Notes: generated by a model from the letters alone, not told the origin. A stretch of DNA of 37,713 bases from Saprospirales bacterium (GCA_947441115.1 CANESS010000008.1:1-37713); one strand, 5' to 3'. Shown: positions 9,247-16,434, counted from the stretch's first letter. Translations and numbers: made by a program.

Positions 9247-9323
9247 TAACAAGTTACAAGTAGCTAGTTGTAAGTAAAAAATACTTCAACTAAAAACTTA
9301 TAACTTGAAACTTGAAACTTAAA
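9245..9323 (+). repeat. Heptad-phased AGT/ACT array between atpA and atpG
   Basis: AGT occurs at 9245, 9252, 9259, 9266 and 9273, each exactly seven bases from the last; the first overlaps the atpA stop. ACT then occurs at 9289, 9296, 9303, 9310 and 9317, again seven apart, including a perfect ACTTGAA doublet. The array fills nearly the whole 81-base spacer and ends 4 bases before the atpG start. AAGTTACAAG (9251-9260) could pair with CTTGAAACTT (9304-9313 or 9311-9320) with one mismatch. Confidence 0.75.
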
Positions 9324-9327
9324 AGGA

Positions 9328-10206
9328 ATGGCAGGATTAAAAGAAGTAAGAGAACGTATCAAATCGGTCAAATCGACCCAGCAGATAACGAAGGCGATGA
9401 AGCTAGTATCGGCGGCTAAGTTAAAAAAAGCAACTAGTGCTATCACACAGATGCGTCCTTATGCGGAAAAATTGCAAGAGGTGATGAATAATATTCTAGC
9501 TACGACCGATTTATCTGAATTGTCTCTAGGACTCAATGATGTAAGACCAGTAAGCAGAGTTTTGGTGGTGGTGCTCACTTCGGATAGAGGTCTTTGCGGA
9601 GGCTTTAATTCCAATCTCCTAAAGACTGCTACTAATTTATTGAATACGAAGTATTCAGATTTGCCTAAATCAGCTATCACTATCTTACCTGTAGGTAAGA
9701 AGGCGTATGACTTTTTCAAGCGCACAGGATATGATTTAAATGATGAGTTTTATACCTTGTTTACTCAGCTTAGTTTTGAGGGTTCTAGTAAGGTAGCTCA
9801 GTATATAGTGAATGCTTTTTTGAGCAAGGATTATGACAAAGTAGAAGTTATCTACTCTAAGTTTAAAAATGCCGCCGTACAAGAGTTTAAGACTGAAGAA
9901 TTTCTACCGATAGCCAAAGCAGAAACTCAGGCAGGTGTGAGCAAAGCGGATTATCTCTTCGAGCCGAATAAAGCCCAACTATTAGAGGAGTTATTGCCAA
10001 AGATTATTAAGACTACGTTTCATAGATTCGCGCTAGACACCAATGCTTCAGAGCATGGTGCTAGGATGGTAGCTATGGATAGTGCTACGAATAATGCCGC
10101 TGATCTTATTAAGCGATTAGAAATTGATTACAACAAAGCACGTCAAGCAGCAATCACTAATCAGATTTTGGAGATTGTAGGCGGTGCAGCTGCACTGGAT
10201 GAATAG
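9328..10206 (+). CDS. atpG: ATP synthase F1 subunit gamma
   Basis: The 292-residue central rotor shaft. The N-terminal helix MAGLKEVRERIKSVKSTQQITKAMKLVSAAKLKKA and the C-terminal helix ARMVAMDSATNNAADLIKRLEIDYNKARQAAITNQILEIVGGAAAL form the coiled coil and are both highly conserved. LTSDRGLCGGFNSNL (about residues 84-98) is the family signature at the start of the globular domain. Last gene of the operon, followed by an intrinsic terminator. Confidence 0.97.
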   Translation: MAGLKEVRERIKSVKSTQQITKAMKLVSAAKLKKATSAITQMRPYAEKLQEVMNNILATTDLSELSLGLNDVRPVSRVLVVVLTSDRGLCGGFNSNLLKTATNLLNTKYSDLPKSAITILPVGKKAYDFFKRTGYDLNDEFYTLFTQLSFEGSSKVAQYIVNAFLSKDYDKVEVIYSKFKNAAVQEFKTEEFLPIAKAETQAGVSKADYLFEPNKAQLLEELLPKIIKTTFHRFALDTNASEHGARMVAMDSATNNAADLIKRLEIDYNKARQAAITNQILEIVGGAAALDE

Positions 10207-10237
10207 ATTTCAGCAAATTATTGCTAGTTAAAATTTT

Positions 10238-10264
10238 AAAGCTGTCCGAATGGGCAGCTTTTTT
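10238..10264 (+). terminator. Intrinsic terminator of the atp operon
   Basis: AAAGCTGTCC (10238-10247) pairs with GGGCAGCTTT (10252-10261) around a GAAT loop, with one G-U pair. A run of T follows to 10264. It lies 31 bases after the atpG stop. Confidence 0.85.
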
Positions 10265-10304
10265 ATATTAGTCGAAGTCTTGAATCATTCTAATTCTGTT
10301 TAAT

Positions 10305-10312
10305 TATATTTG
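10305..10312 (+). promoter_or_regulatory. Bacteroidota promoter, -7 box with possible -33 TTG
   Basis: TATATTTG matches TAnnTTTG, with a TTG at 10280-10282 as a possible -33 element, 22 bases upstream. It lies 30 bases before the ATG at 10343 of the decayed gene, so that locus probably once had, or still has, its own promoter. Confidence 0.55.
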
Positions 10313-10342
10313 TAATAAGTAATAAAAGAATTCAAATCAGGA

Positions 10343-10755
10343 ATGAAAATGAGAAACTTAGCTTTATTTTTCAGTGCCTTGCGATTAGTTGGTTTTTGCG
10401 TTTTTTATTATCTAGTTCTGCTTTATTCAAAAGCAGAAGGCGGTTATAATGACGCACATTACTTTAATAATAAATCAGAATCAGAAATACTATTATATGA
10501 TTATTGTAAGAGTGATGAGCCAAAATCAGTATTTAGGCTTTCGCCAGATTCACTTTATCGTATACAGGTTTGCCTTCCAAAGACTCTTTAATGATAGCTG
10601 TAAGCAGAGTTTATTATGGTTCAAAAGATTGGAATCCGTAGGTTGTTTGTATTTCATCATCTTACCTATATAATAATCAGTCAAACATCATCTACAAGAA
10701 TGATTCTTTATTGCTAGAGTTAAAACCTAGATATTTTTTTCAAAAATTTTATTGA
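10343..10755 (+). pseudogene. Decayed small membrane-anchored protein gene (frameshift plus stop)
   Basis: The intact 5' part encodes 82 residues: a membrane helix (LALFFSALRLVGFCVFYYLVLLY, about residues 6-28), then a soluble tail ending SPDSLYRIQVCLPKTL. At about 10579 the sequence becomes protein-like in a different frame (KDSLMIAVSRVYYGSKDWNP), as expected if one base was lost. That frame is broken by one TAG at 10642-10644 and then continues as a plausible sequence to a TGA at 10753-10755. Two lesions in a row suggest a decaying gene, although a functional 82-residue protein cannot be excluded. I recognise no family. It has a good promoter and fills the space between the atp operon and the Mo-cofactor cluster. 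Outside it, 10265-10304 and 10756-10796 hold nothing further that I can support. Confidence 0.45.
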
Positions 10756-10796
10756 GACATTTTGATAAATTATGAATTCTATGAGCTTAGAATCTC

Positions 10797-11150
10797 CTAA
10801 CACTTCGTATTCGGATTCGCATAATTATCACTCTGGTCTTCGTCCGTGTGGTCGAGGCATACGAAGTCTTTTTCTATCAGGAGAAGAAGTTTTTCAAAAT
10901 TATTTTTATAGGTAATCTGATCCGTATCATACCAGATGAGGGCTTCTGATTTAGGAATGTATACAGTGATTTTATTTGAAGAGAATTGAGCTTCTAAGGC
11001 TTGAATTCCCTCTTTGGCCTCTAGTCTATAGCTAAATTTAGCTGATGAAAATTCTATTTTCTCTTCTACATAGCCCAGCTCTTGGAGTTGTTTTACCTCT
11101 GTTTTTACCAATCTCAATCGGATGGTATTGCCTTTGATTCTAATTTTCAT
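10797..11150 (-). CDS. Small conserved protein of the FdhD neighbourhood (DUF7009-like)
   Basis: A 117-residue soluble protein. It begins MKIRIKGNTIRLRLVKTEVKQL and ends FVCLDHTDEDQSDNYANPNTKC. I recall this pair of end motifs from a conserved Bacteroidota/cyanobacterial family of unknown function found near molybdenum-cofactor genes, which I believe is DUF7009; the number should be checked. The central part is predominantly beta (ITVYIPKSEALIWYDTDQITY). It overlaps the end of fdhD by 11 bases and is the last gene of the cluster, so it is probably cotranslated with FdhD. A role in handling a molybdoenzyme or its cofactor is inferred from position only. The C-terminal acidic motif with two cysteines could bind metal, but this is not shown. 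Confidence 0.75.
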   Translation of the reverse strand: MKIRIKGNTIRLRLVKTEVKQLQELGYVEEKIEFSSAKFSYRLEAKEGIQALEAQFSSNKITVYIPKSEALIWYDTDQITYKNNFEKLLLLIEKDFVCLDHTDEDQSDNYANPNTKC

Positions 11151-11976
11151 GGGTTAGTATACTGTTTTTAGAAATATGGTATAAGTTAAAAGATTGATTT
11201 TTTAAAAAACCGAGAAGCGTAATATCAAATTCTTTCGCTAGCTCGACTGCTAAAGACGAAGGTGCTCCTATAGCGCAGACGACCCTTATCTTAGCCATGA
11301 TGGCTTTCTGAATCAGTTCGAAACTAGCCCGACCACTGAGTAGAAGGATATTTTGTGAGAAATCAAGCGGATCATCTATGAAATGATGACCAATCAATTT
11401 ATCCAAGGCATTATGACGGCCTACATCTTCATAGATAGAGATTAATTTCCCCTCGAAATCGAACAGTGCAGACGCATGAATACCTCCTGTCTGGCTGAAA
11501 TTCGATTGATAATCGTTTATTTTTTCTTTCAACGAAGTGAATATCTCGGTGCTCAAAGTCCTCGGCGCTGCATTAGGCTGAATATAATCTGAAGCGATGG
11601 TTCTAATAGCATCGATAGATGACTTGCCACAGACCCCACAGCTACTCGTCGTATAAAAATTTCGTTTGAGTTTCTCTAGTTCTACGCTAGCCTGCTCTCT
11701 GAGACAAACGGTGATATGATTTTCACCCATCGTTAAAACTATTTCCACTTGGTCTGCATGGGTCAAGATACCTTCTGTAAATAAAAACCCAATAGCTAAC
11801 TCCCTGTCAAAACCAGGTGTGCGCATAGTGATCGAAACAGACTGTCTTTTCTTTTCGCCATTTTCAAAATATTGCAAGCTAATTTCTAAAGGTTCTTCTA
11901 CCGCCAAGACATCATCCTTTATATGGAATTGACCATGGTCGAATTTAGTGATAGAAATGTTATGAGTAGAAGGCAT
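11140..11976 (-). CDS. fdhD: Formate dehydrogenase accessory sulfurtransferase FdhD
   Basis: A 278-residue cytosolic protein that, in characterised members, passes sulfur from a cysteine desulfurase to the Mo-bis-PGD cofactor of formate dehydrogenase. Visible signatures are the N-terminal VEEPLEI, RTPGFDRELAIGFLFTEGI (about residues 53-70), the cysteine motif SSCGVCGKSS (Cys113 and Cys116), and the C-terminal IYEDVGRHNALDKLIG and LLSGRASFELIQKA. It lies 21 bases after mobA and overlaps the following small gene. No formate dehydrogenase or other molybdoenzyme gene is in the window, so its target must be encoded elsewhere. Confidence 0.95.
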   Translation of the reverse strand: MPSTHNISITKFDHGQFHIKDDVLAVEEPLEISLQYFENGEKKRQSVSITMRTPGFDRELAIGFLFTEGILTHADQVEIVLTMGENHITVCLREQASVELEKLKRNFYTTSSCGVCGKSSIDAIRTIASDYIQPNAAPRTLSTEIFTSLKEKINDYQSNFSQTGGIHASALFDFEGKLISIYEDVGRHNALDKLIGHHFIDDPLDFSQNILLLSGRASFELIQKAIMAKIRVVCAIGAPSSLAVELAKEFDITLLGFLKNQSFNLYHISKNSILTHEN

Positions 11977-11997
11977 AATTCAAATATCGGTAATTAA

Positions 11998-12519
11998 TTA
12001 GATAACATGATTGATACTTTTAATGGCCTCTAAATCTTCAGGCAATACTTTGTGTATATCGGCGCGATGGAGCAATTTTTGCATAGAGGTGTTTCCTAGT
12101 TCATATTCTGCGAAAAGAAATGGTTTAAACTCTTTGCGATAGCAGGCAATAAAAGGCTCGAAAAATTCAGTCTCTGGGTGGTAATATACCGCAGCTAGTT
12201 TGGAATGTGGAACGAGTAATTTCTCGATATCTTTCGCTGTAATCACAGGGTAATCTATCGCTAACACTAACCAATCTGTCTCTTGGTAGTCAAAAGCAGT
12301 CAGAAGACCAGCTATAGGACCCATATTTTCGTATTTTGAATCATCTAATAGAGTAGGGAGGGGGTACTTATTTTCTTTAGATGAAATGAATACTTCATCA
12401 CAAAATCCAAGCAATAAATTATATACATAAGCATACTGTGGTAGACCGTAATAGTCTATCAAGGCTTTATCTCTGCCCATTCTACTTGATTGTCCTCCCG
12501 CTAATACAAGACCGTTCAT
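11998..12519 (-). CDS. mobA: Molybdenum cofactor guanylyltransferase MobA
   Basis: Attaches GMP from GTP to molybdopterin to form the Mo-(bis)-molybdopterin guanine dinucleotide cofactor in the cytosol. The 173-residue protein starts with the nucleotidyltransferase signature LAGGQSSRMGRDKA (residues 6-19). An aspartate in VLAIDYPVI (Asp89) is the probable Mg2+ ligand, and MGPIAGLLTA is also typical of the family. Its ATG overlaps the stop of the preceding NTPase gene (ATGA), so the two are likely translationally coupled. It is a little shorter than E. coli MobA (194 residues). Confidence 0.93.
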   Translation of the reverse strand: MNGLVLAGGQSSRMGRDKALIDYYGLPQYAYVYNLLLGFCDEVFISSKENKYPLPTLLDDSKYENMGPIAGLLTAFDYQETDWLVLAIDYPVITAKDIEKLLVPHSKLAAVYYHPETEFFEPFIACYRKEFKPFLFAEYELGNTSMQKLLHRADIHKVLPEDLEAIKSINHVI

Positions 12520-13022
12520 TCGGCTAAAAATTTATCTATAAATGAATTCAACGAAAGCACGGCGGCATCTTCTAATTTGTATTTTTCAATAGCGGCATTG
12601 AGTATAGTGTTGCGAATGACTATGATGAGTAGCTTCGAAGAGTTCATCACCTTGAAGTTTTCGATAAAAGCTGAAAGTTCTGGTTCAAATCCATAATTAT
12701 TCATCTCTAGAGGCCCTATCTCATCTATGATAATAAGTTGTGCACTTGTATTGTGAAGATTTTTTAATTTATTTTTTACGGCATTGAAGGTCGATTGACA
12801 CAGTTTAAATCGCCCTATTTGGAGAACATCTTCCTTTGCATTATCCTCTAGCTGAAAGGGGAGTTCTTCGTCCGTATCCAGAAAAATGAGCTTTCTAGAT
12901 TCATCTATATCTGGTGTAATAAACCCATCGAAGCTGGTGATGCCAGTTTCCCAAAACTCCATGAGAGCAGTCGTTTTCCCTGTTTGGATAGGGGCAGATA
13001 AAATGAAAATATTAGAAGACAT
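12516..13022 (-). CDS. THEP1-like P-loop NTPase in the Mo-cofactor cluster
   Basis: A 168-residue protein beginning MSSNIFILSAPIQTGKTTAL, with the Walker A (GKTT) at about residues 15-18 and a Walker B LIIIDEIGPLEM at about 96-107. The DEIGPLEM form is characteristic of THEP1-type nucleoside triphosphatases. In this position a MobB-like or DUF2478-like role, binding nucleotide while Mo-cofactor is made or molybdate is handled, is plausible but inferred. I chose the ATG at 13022; an upstream in-frame ATG at 13040 would add six residues (MYLIPT) before the beta strand of the P-loop. The gene overlaps the preceding membrane-protein gene by 11 bases and mobA by 4. Confidence 0.8.
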   Translation of the reverse strand: MSSNIFILSAPIQTGKTTALMEFWETGITSFDGFITPDIDESRKLIFLDTDEELPFQLEDNAKEDVLQIGRFKLCQSTFNAVKNKLKNLHNTSAQLIIIDEIGPLEMNNYGFEPELSAFIENFKVMNSSKLLIIVIRNTILNAAIEKYKLEDAAVLSLNSFIDKFLAE

Positions 13023-13986
13023 CGTCGGTATTAAATACATTTAAATATACGATAAAAAAGATAAATTTTTTAACTTTGGCTAGTCCTTTTTTATCACGAG
13101 CTAGTTCTATACTATAAAAAAAGTTTTGTTTGATTCTGGGCATAAAGCTAAGTGCGCGGGCTACGGACGTAGATTCTGATCTAGAAAAATATTTTAAAAC
13201 TAGTCGCAGAATTATGGGTAAAATAAATCCGAGGAGTAGAAACCATATAATAGCTTTAAGAGCATAGTAGAGCGACCACGATATCTGGTGAGAAGAAAAA
13301 TAAAAAAAGACAAAGAAGAAAATGGCAGAAAGGAGGATGATAGAAAGAATTGATTTCCTATAACTTCTTGTTGGGTGTTCATTCGATTTTTCCATGGAGA
13401 TTAACGTTTCCTTATGTATTGTAAAGGTTTCAATCGAATGTAAAAACTGATAGGACCAGCGTGCTATAATGGTTCCCCAAGCTACATATATTGCGAAATA
13501 AAGAAAGGCCATGGCACTGAGAAAATCGTTCGTATAGTCTAGATTTTTAAAAAACTTATTGACCACAAGCGCTATACCTTGTAGGAGTTCATCTCCAAAA
13601 ATTAGATAGGCCATAAGAGGTTTTTGTATAGCATTTTCTAGCATAACTAGGATAGCATAGAAAAGAATAGATATTTTATTGACTCCACCCAATTTGAAAA
13701 TGCAAATAGCTAGTAGACCTTGAAAAGAAACAGCAATATAGGCTCCTAGTGGGCTTTGTGGGCTGATAGCAAATTTGCAAAGTAAAACTAATCCTAAACT
13801 ACTCAGCATGATTCGAGAGTTAATTTTTGAATAGGCTGCTATAAACACATTGATAATAATAGAAATACCCCCTACTATAAATCCAGTCATAGGAATATGA
13901 AGTAGATGCATGATTCCTCCCAATCCCCCTTCGGCAAAGGCCCAAAGCATAGTGAGTCTGAAGATAGTGTTATTTTCCTGAGTCAT
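13012..13986 (-). CDS. Polytopic membrane protein heading the Mo-cofactor cluster, ECF-transporter-like
   Basis: A 324-residue protein with about six to eight hydrophobic segments. The N-terminal half begins RLTMLWAFAEGGLGGIMHLLHIPMTGFIVGG, a pattern reminiscent of substrate-binding (S) components of ECF transporters. A charged cytosolic linker follows (about residues 190-210). The C-terminal half has two more long helices and a cytosolic tail, RALSFMPRIKQNFFYSIELARDKKGL (about residues 277-302), that resembles the coupling region of EcfT (FIPxL...A..RG). It may thus be a fused S- and T-like protein, but I cannot confirm homology. Its stop overlaps the start of the P-loop NTPase gene, so the two products may work together. 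A transport role linked to molybdenum or cofactor is inference. Confidence 0.7.
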   Translation of the reverse strand: MTQENNTIFRLTMLWAFAEGGLGGIMHLLHIPMTGFIVGGISIIINVFIAAYSKINSRIMLSSLGLVLLCKFAISPQSPLGAYIAVSFQGLLAICIFKLGGVNKISILFYAILVMLENAIQKPLMAYLIFGDELLQGIALVVNKFFKNLDYTNDFLSAMAFLYFAIYVAWGTIIARWSYQFLHSIETFTIHKETLISMEKSNEHPTRSYRKSILSIILLSAIFFFVFFYFSSHQISWSLYYALKAIIWFLLLGFILPIILRLVLKYFSRSESTSVARALSFMPRIKQNFFYSIELARDKKGLAKVKKFIFFIVYLNVFNTDDVF

Positions 13987-14027
13987 TATCTAGTGAGAAT
14001 ATAGCAATAGAATAGTCATTAGTGCCT

Positions 14028-14043
14028 TAGGTGTTTTCACCTA
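14028..14043. repeat. Short perfect inverted repeat between ccmE and the Mo cluster
   Basis: TAGGTG and CACCTA flank a TTTT loop. It lies 42 bases upstream of the first gene of the Mo cluster and 30 bases past the ccmE stop. No U-run follows on the minus strand, so it fits an operator or leader hairpin better than a terminator. Confidence 0.45.
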
Positions 14044-14072
14044 TACTATTATTAAATTAGCAAATTGACAAA

Positions 14073-14462
14073 TCAACCTTTGACGTCTTTTGTCTCATCC
14101 ACGTATTTACTCGGGCATTTCATGAGAATAGTACTTGCATGAAAATAATTTTTATCATAATTTCCAGCTACGACAATTTTCTCTGTTTGATCGAAACCAT
14201 CTGGCTTCGTACCTTTATAGATTACTCTAGATTCTATTCCTTTTTCATCTACCATATAAAATTCAAAAAGATTGGCATCCTTTATCGGGTCATAGATTTG
14301 GGGCTTGGATTTATTGAGTCTGCCTACGATATGATATTCGGAATTTTCATTTTCCATAGCGGTGCTGAAATCTGCATAGGTCGAGTATTCACTACTCTTT
14401 GTAAATATGAAACCTATTGCTATAGCTATGATGATAAGGCCTATGATATGTATTTTTTTCAT
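14073..14462 (-). CDS. ccmE: Cytochrome c maturation protein CcmE, CxxxY variant
   Basis: Periplasmic haem chaperone of cytochrome c maturation System I, anchored by one N-terminal helix (residues 3-20). The 129-residue protein has the OB-fold body, with YHIVGRLN (43-50), FEFYMVDEKG, RVIYKGTKPDGFDQTEKIVVAGNY and a C-terminal STILMKCPSKY. In E. coli the haem-binding motif is HxxxY; here the position is a cysteine (Cys116, Tyr120), the CxxxY form known from archaea and Desulfovibrio (System I*). This substitution changes the covalent haem attachment chemistry. No other ccm genes are in the window; I looked for a ccmD directly upstream and found only a short unsupported frame. Confidence 0.9.
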   Translation of the reverse strand: MKKIHIIGLIIIAIAIGFIFTKSSEYSTYADFSTAMENENSEYHIVGRLNKSKPQIYDPIKDANLFEFYMVDEKGIESRVIYKGTKPDGFDQTEKIVVAGNYDKNYFHASTILMKCPSKYVDETKDVKG

Positions 14463-14528
14463 CAGTTTTTTACGTTGTCTTTTTTCATCCTTTTCTAATT
14501 TATTCTTCTTCTATTAGTTGTTTGGATT

Positions 14529-14566
14529 CGCTATTTCATCGCTTTGTTCGGTATAGAGAAATAGCG
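14529..14566. repeat. Inverted repeat upstream of ccmE
   Basis: CGCTATTTC (14529-14537) and GAAATAGCG (14558-14566) are perfect complements separated by 20 bases. It lies between the possible pruA terminator and ccmE, in the ccmE leader. Function unknown. Confidence 0.4.
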
Positions 14567-14590
14567 TATTTCTTAATTCCATTTTATCAG

Positions 14591-14621
14591 AATTGGAGGT
14601 CAAAAATTACGGCCTCCAATT
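14591..14621 (-). terminator. Possible intrinsic terminator downstream of pruA
   Basis: AATTGGAGGTC (14591-14601) pairs with GGCCTCCAATT (14611-14621), 11 bp with one G-U pair and a 9-base loop. It is 27 bases past the pruA stop. On the minus strand the trailing U-run is weak, so termination could be inefficient. Confidence 0.5.
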
Positions 14622-14648
14622 TTCCTTTGCACTTTTTGGGCAAGTATT

Positions 14649-16277
14649 TTAGTTTTCCAAAAATGGATATTTATAATCATGCGGTGGATTAAAAGTTTCT
14701 TTGATCGTTCGGACAGATACCCAGCGGAGGAGATTGAGTTTAGACCCAGCTTTGTCATTCGTACCACTAGCTCTAGCTCCACCGAATGGCTGCTGACCTA
14801 CTACAGCTCCTGTTGGTTTGTCATTGATGTAAAAGTTTCCTGCAGAATTTTTAAGTGCCTCGGTCATTTCTTCTATAGCATATCTGCACTGTGAAAAGAT
14901 GGCACCGGTCAATGCATAAGGGGAAGTAGCATCCGCTATTTTGAGTGTTTCTCTCCATTTTTCATCTTCATATACATATATGGTTAGCACAGGTCCGAAT
15001 ATTTCTTCACACATAGAAGCATATTGAGGTTTCTTAGCGAGGATGATAGTAGGCTCTATGAAATAACCTTTCGATTTGTCATAACCACCGCCTAGAATGA
15101 CTTCTGCATCATTTGATTTTTTAGCCGCTTCTATATAATTGACAATATTATCAAATGAGGCTTCATCTATAACCGCATTGACAAAATTGGTTGGGTCTTC
15201 AACCGTTCCCATTTTAATTTCTTTCAAATCTCTGGTAAGGTTAGCTTTTAATCTATCCCATAATGAGGCAGGGCAATAGGCTCTCGAAGCAGCACTGCAT
15301 TTTTGGCCTTGGTACTCAAAAGCACCGCGGGTCAAGGCGGTAGAGAATGCATACACATCCGCTTTGGGGTGAGCGAAAACGAAATCTTTTCCTCCTGTTT
15401 CTCCTACTACTCGCGGGTATGTTTTGTAGGTTTGAATATTGTCTCCTATAGCTTTCCACATACTTTGGAATACACCTGTAGATCCTGTGAAATGAACACC
15501 TGCGAAATCAGGATTCTTAAAACATATTTCACCTACATCTTTACCTCCAGAAAATACTAAATTGATGACACCATCTGGCATACCTGCTTCCATAAAGAGC
15601 TTCATAAGAAAATGAGCAGAATAAATCTGTGTATTGGCACATTTCCATACTACAGTATTTCCCATCATAGCCGCACTGGTAGGTAAATTACCAGCTATGG
15701 CCGTAAAGTTAAATGGAGTGACCGCCAATACAAATCCTTCGAGGGGTCTATATTCAAGTCTATTCCACATGCCATCTGGGCTGTAGGGTTGCTCTCCATA
15801 TATTTCAGCAGCGAATTCTACATTGAAGTGCAAGAAATCGATCAATTCACAAGCGGCATCTATTTCAGCTTGAAATACATTTTTACTCTGAGCTAACATG
15901 GTGGCAGCTAGCACTATGTTTCTGTATTTAGTTCTGAGTAAATCCCCCGCTTTCATAAATATAGCCAATCGCTGTTCCCATCGCATAGCAGCCCATTTCT
16001 CCTTGGCGGCTAATGCGGCATTAATCGCATCCTGCACATGCTGCGCAGTGCCTTTGGAAGCATGGCCTAGTATATGACTATGCTCATGCGGGGGTGTTAA
16101 TTTTATTTTCTCTGATGTGGTGACTTCTTTGCCGCCTATAACCATCGGGATGTCTATGGTTTGACTTTTAAGTCGCGTAACTTCTGCGAGCAAAGCTGCT
16201 CTCTCAGGGCTATTTTTTCCGTATGACCTCACCGGGTCGTTTTTAGCTATAGGTACTTTGTAAAATCCTAGGGACAT
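14649..16277 (-). CDS. pruA: L-glutamate gamma-semialdehyde dehydrogenase (1-pyrroline-5-carboxylate dehydrogenase)
   Basis: Oxidises glutamate semialdehyde, formed from proline by proline dehydrogenase, to glutamate with NAD+ (EC 1.2.1.88). The 542-residue protein is the stand-alone form typical of Bacteroidota and eukaryotes, not the bifunctional PutA. It shows the NAD-binding TPFNFTAIAGNLPT (about residues 187-200) and VVWKCANTQ, FTGSTGVF, the general-base glutamate in VVGETGGKD (Glu293), the catalytic cysteine in EYQGQKCSAASR (Cys327), and CEEIFGPVLTIYVYED. The proline dehydrogenase gene is not in the window. A -7 box precedes it, and a possible terminator follows. Confidence 0.96.
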   Translation of the reverse strand: MSLGFYKVPIAKNDPVRSYGKNSPERAALLAEVTRLKSQTIDIPMVIGGKEVTTSEKIKLTPPHEHSHILGHASKGTAQHVQDAINAALAAKEKWAAMRWEQRLAIFMKAGDLLRTKYRNIVLAATMLAQSKNVFQAEIDAACELIDFLHFNVEFAAEIYGEQPYSPDGMWNRLEYRPLEGFVLAVTPFNFTAIAGNLPTSAAMMGNTVVWKCANTQIYSAHFLMKLFMEAGMPDGVINLVFSGGKDVGEICFKNPDFAGVHFTGSTGVFQSMWKAIGDNIQTYKTYPRVVGETGGKDFVFAHPKADVYAFSTALTRGAFEYQGQKCSAASRAYCPASLWDRLKANLTRDLKEIKMGTVEDPTNFVNAVIDEASFDNIVNYIEAAKKSNDAEVILGGGYDKSKGYFIEPTIILAKKPQYASMCEEIFGPVLTIYVYEDEKWRETLKIADATSPYALTGAIFSQCRYAIEEMTEALKNSAGNFYINDKPTGAVVGQQPFGGARASGTNDKAGSKLNLLRWVSVRTIKETFNPPHDYKYPFLEN

Positions 16278-16295
16278 GAATATAGTTTTAGTCTA

Positions 16296-16303
16296 CAAAA
16301 TTA
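16296..16303 (-). promoter_or_regulatory. Bacteroidota -7 box for pruA
   Basis: Minus strand reads TAATTTTG, matching TAnnTTTG, and lies 18 bases before the pruA ATG at 16277. No good -33 element is seen. Confidence 0.6.
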
Positions 16304-16434
16304 AGAATTAATCTGCAATCGGAGGCTTAATACCGTTTAATATTTAGTAAAATTAGGCAAAAAAAAGGCCCAAAACTTTTCTATCATTCTCTTACACCTG
16401 TTATAGGTCAATCTATTTTTATAAAACATAGAGT

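Noticed and set aside
10449-10673. A 74-codon plus-strand frame overlapping the decayed gene
   Set aside because: Its first half is out of frame with the better membrane-helix reading of the same DNA, it starts inside that frame, and it has no family-like features.
14139-14498. 119-codon plus-strand frame opposite ccmE
   Set aside because: It is the antisense of a clear CcmE coding region and shows no independent motifs.
14463-14590. Possible ccmD in front of ccmE
   Set aside because: The ccmE frame reads KKNKLEKDEKRQRKKL upstream but meets a TAG at once, and another short frame (22 codons) has no membrane helix, so neither supports CcmD.
15303-15560. 85-codon plus-strand frame inside pruA
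   Set aside because: Antisense shadow of the highly conserved catalytic region of PruA.
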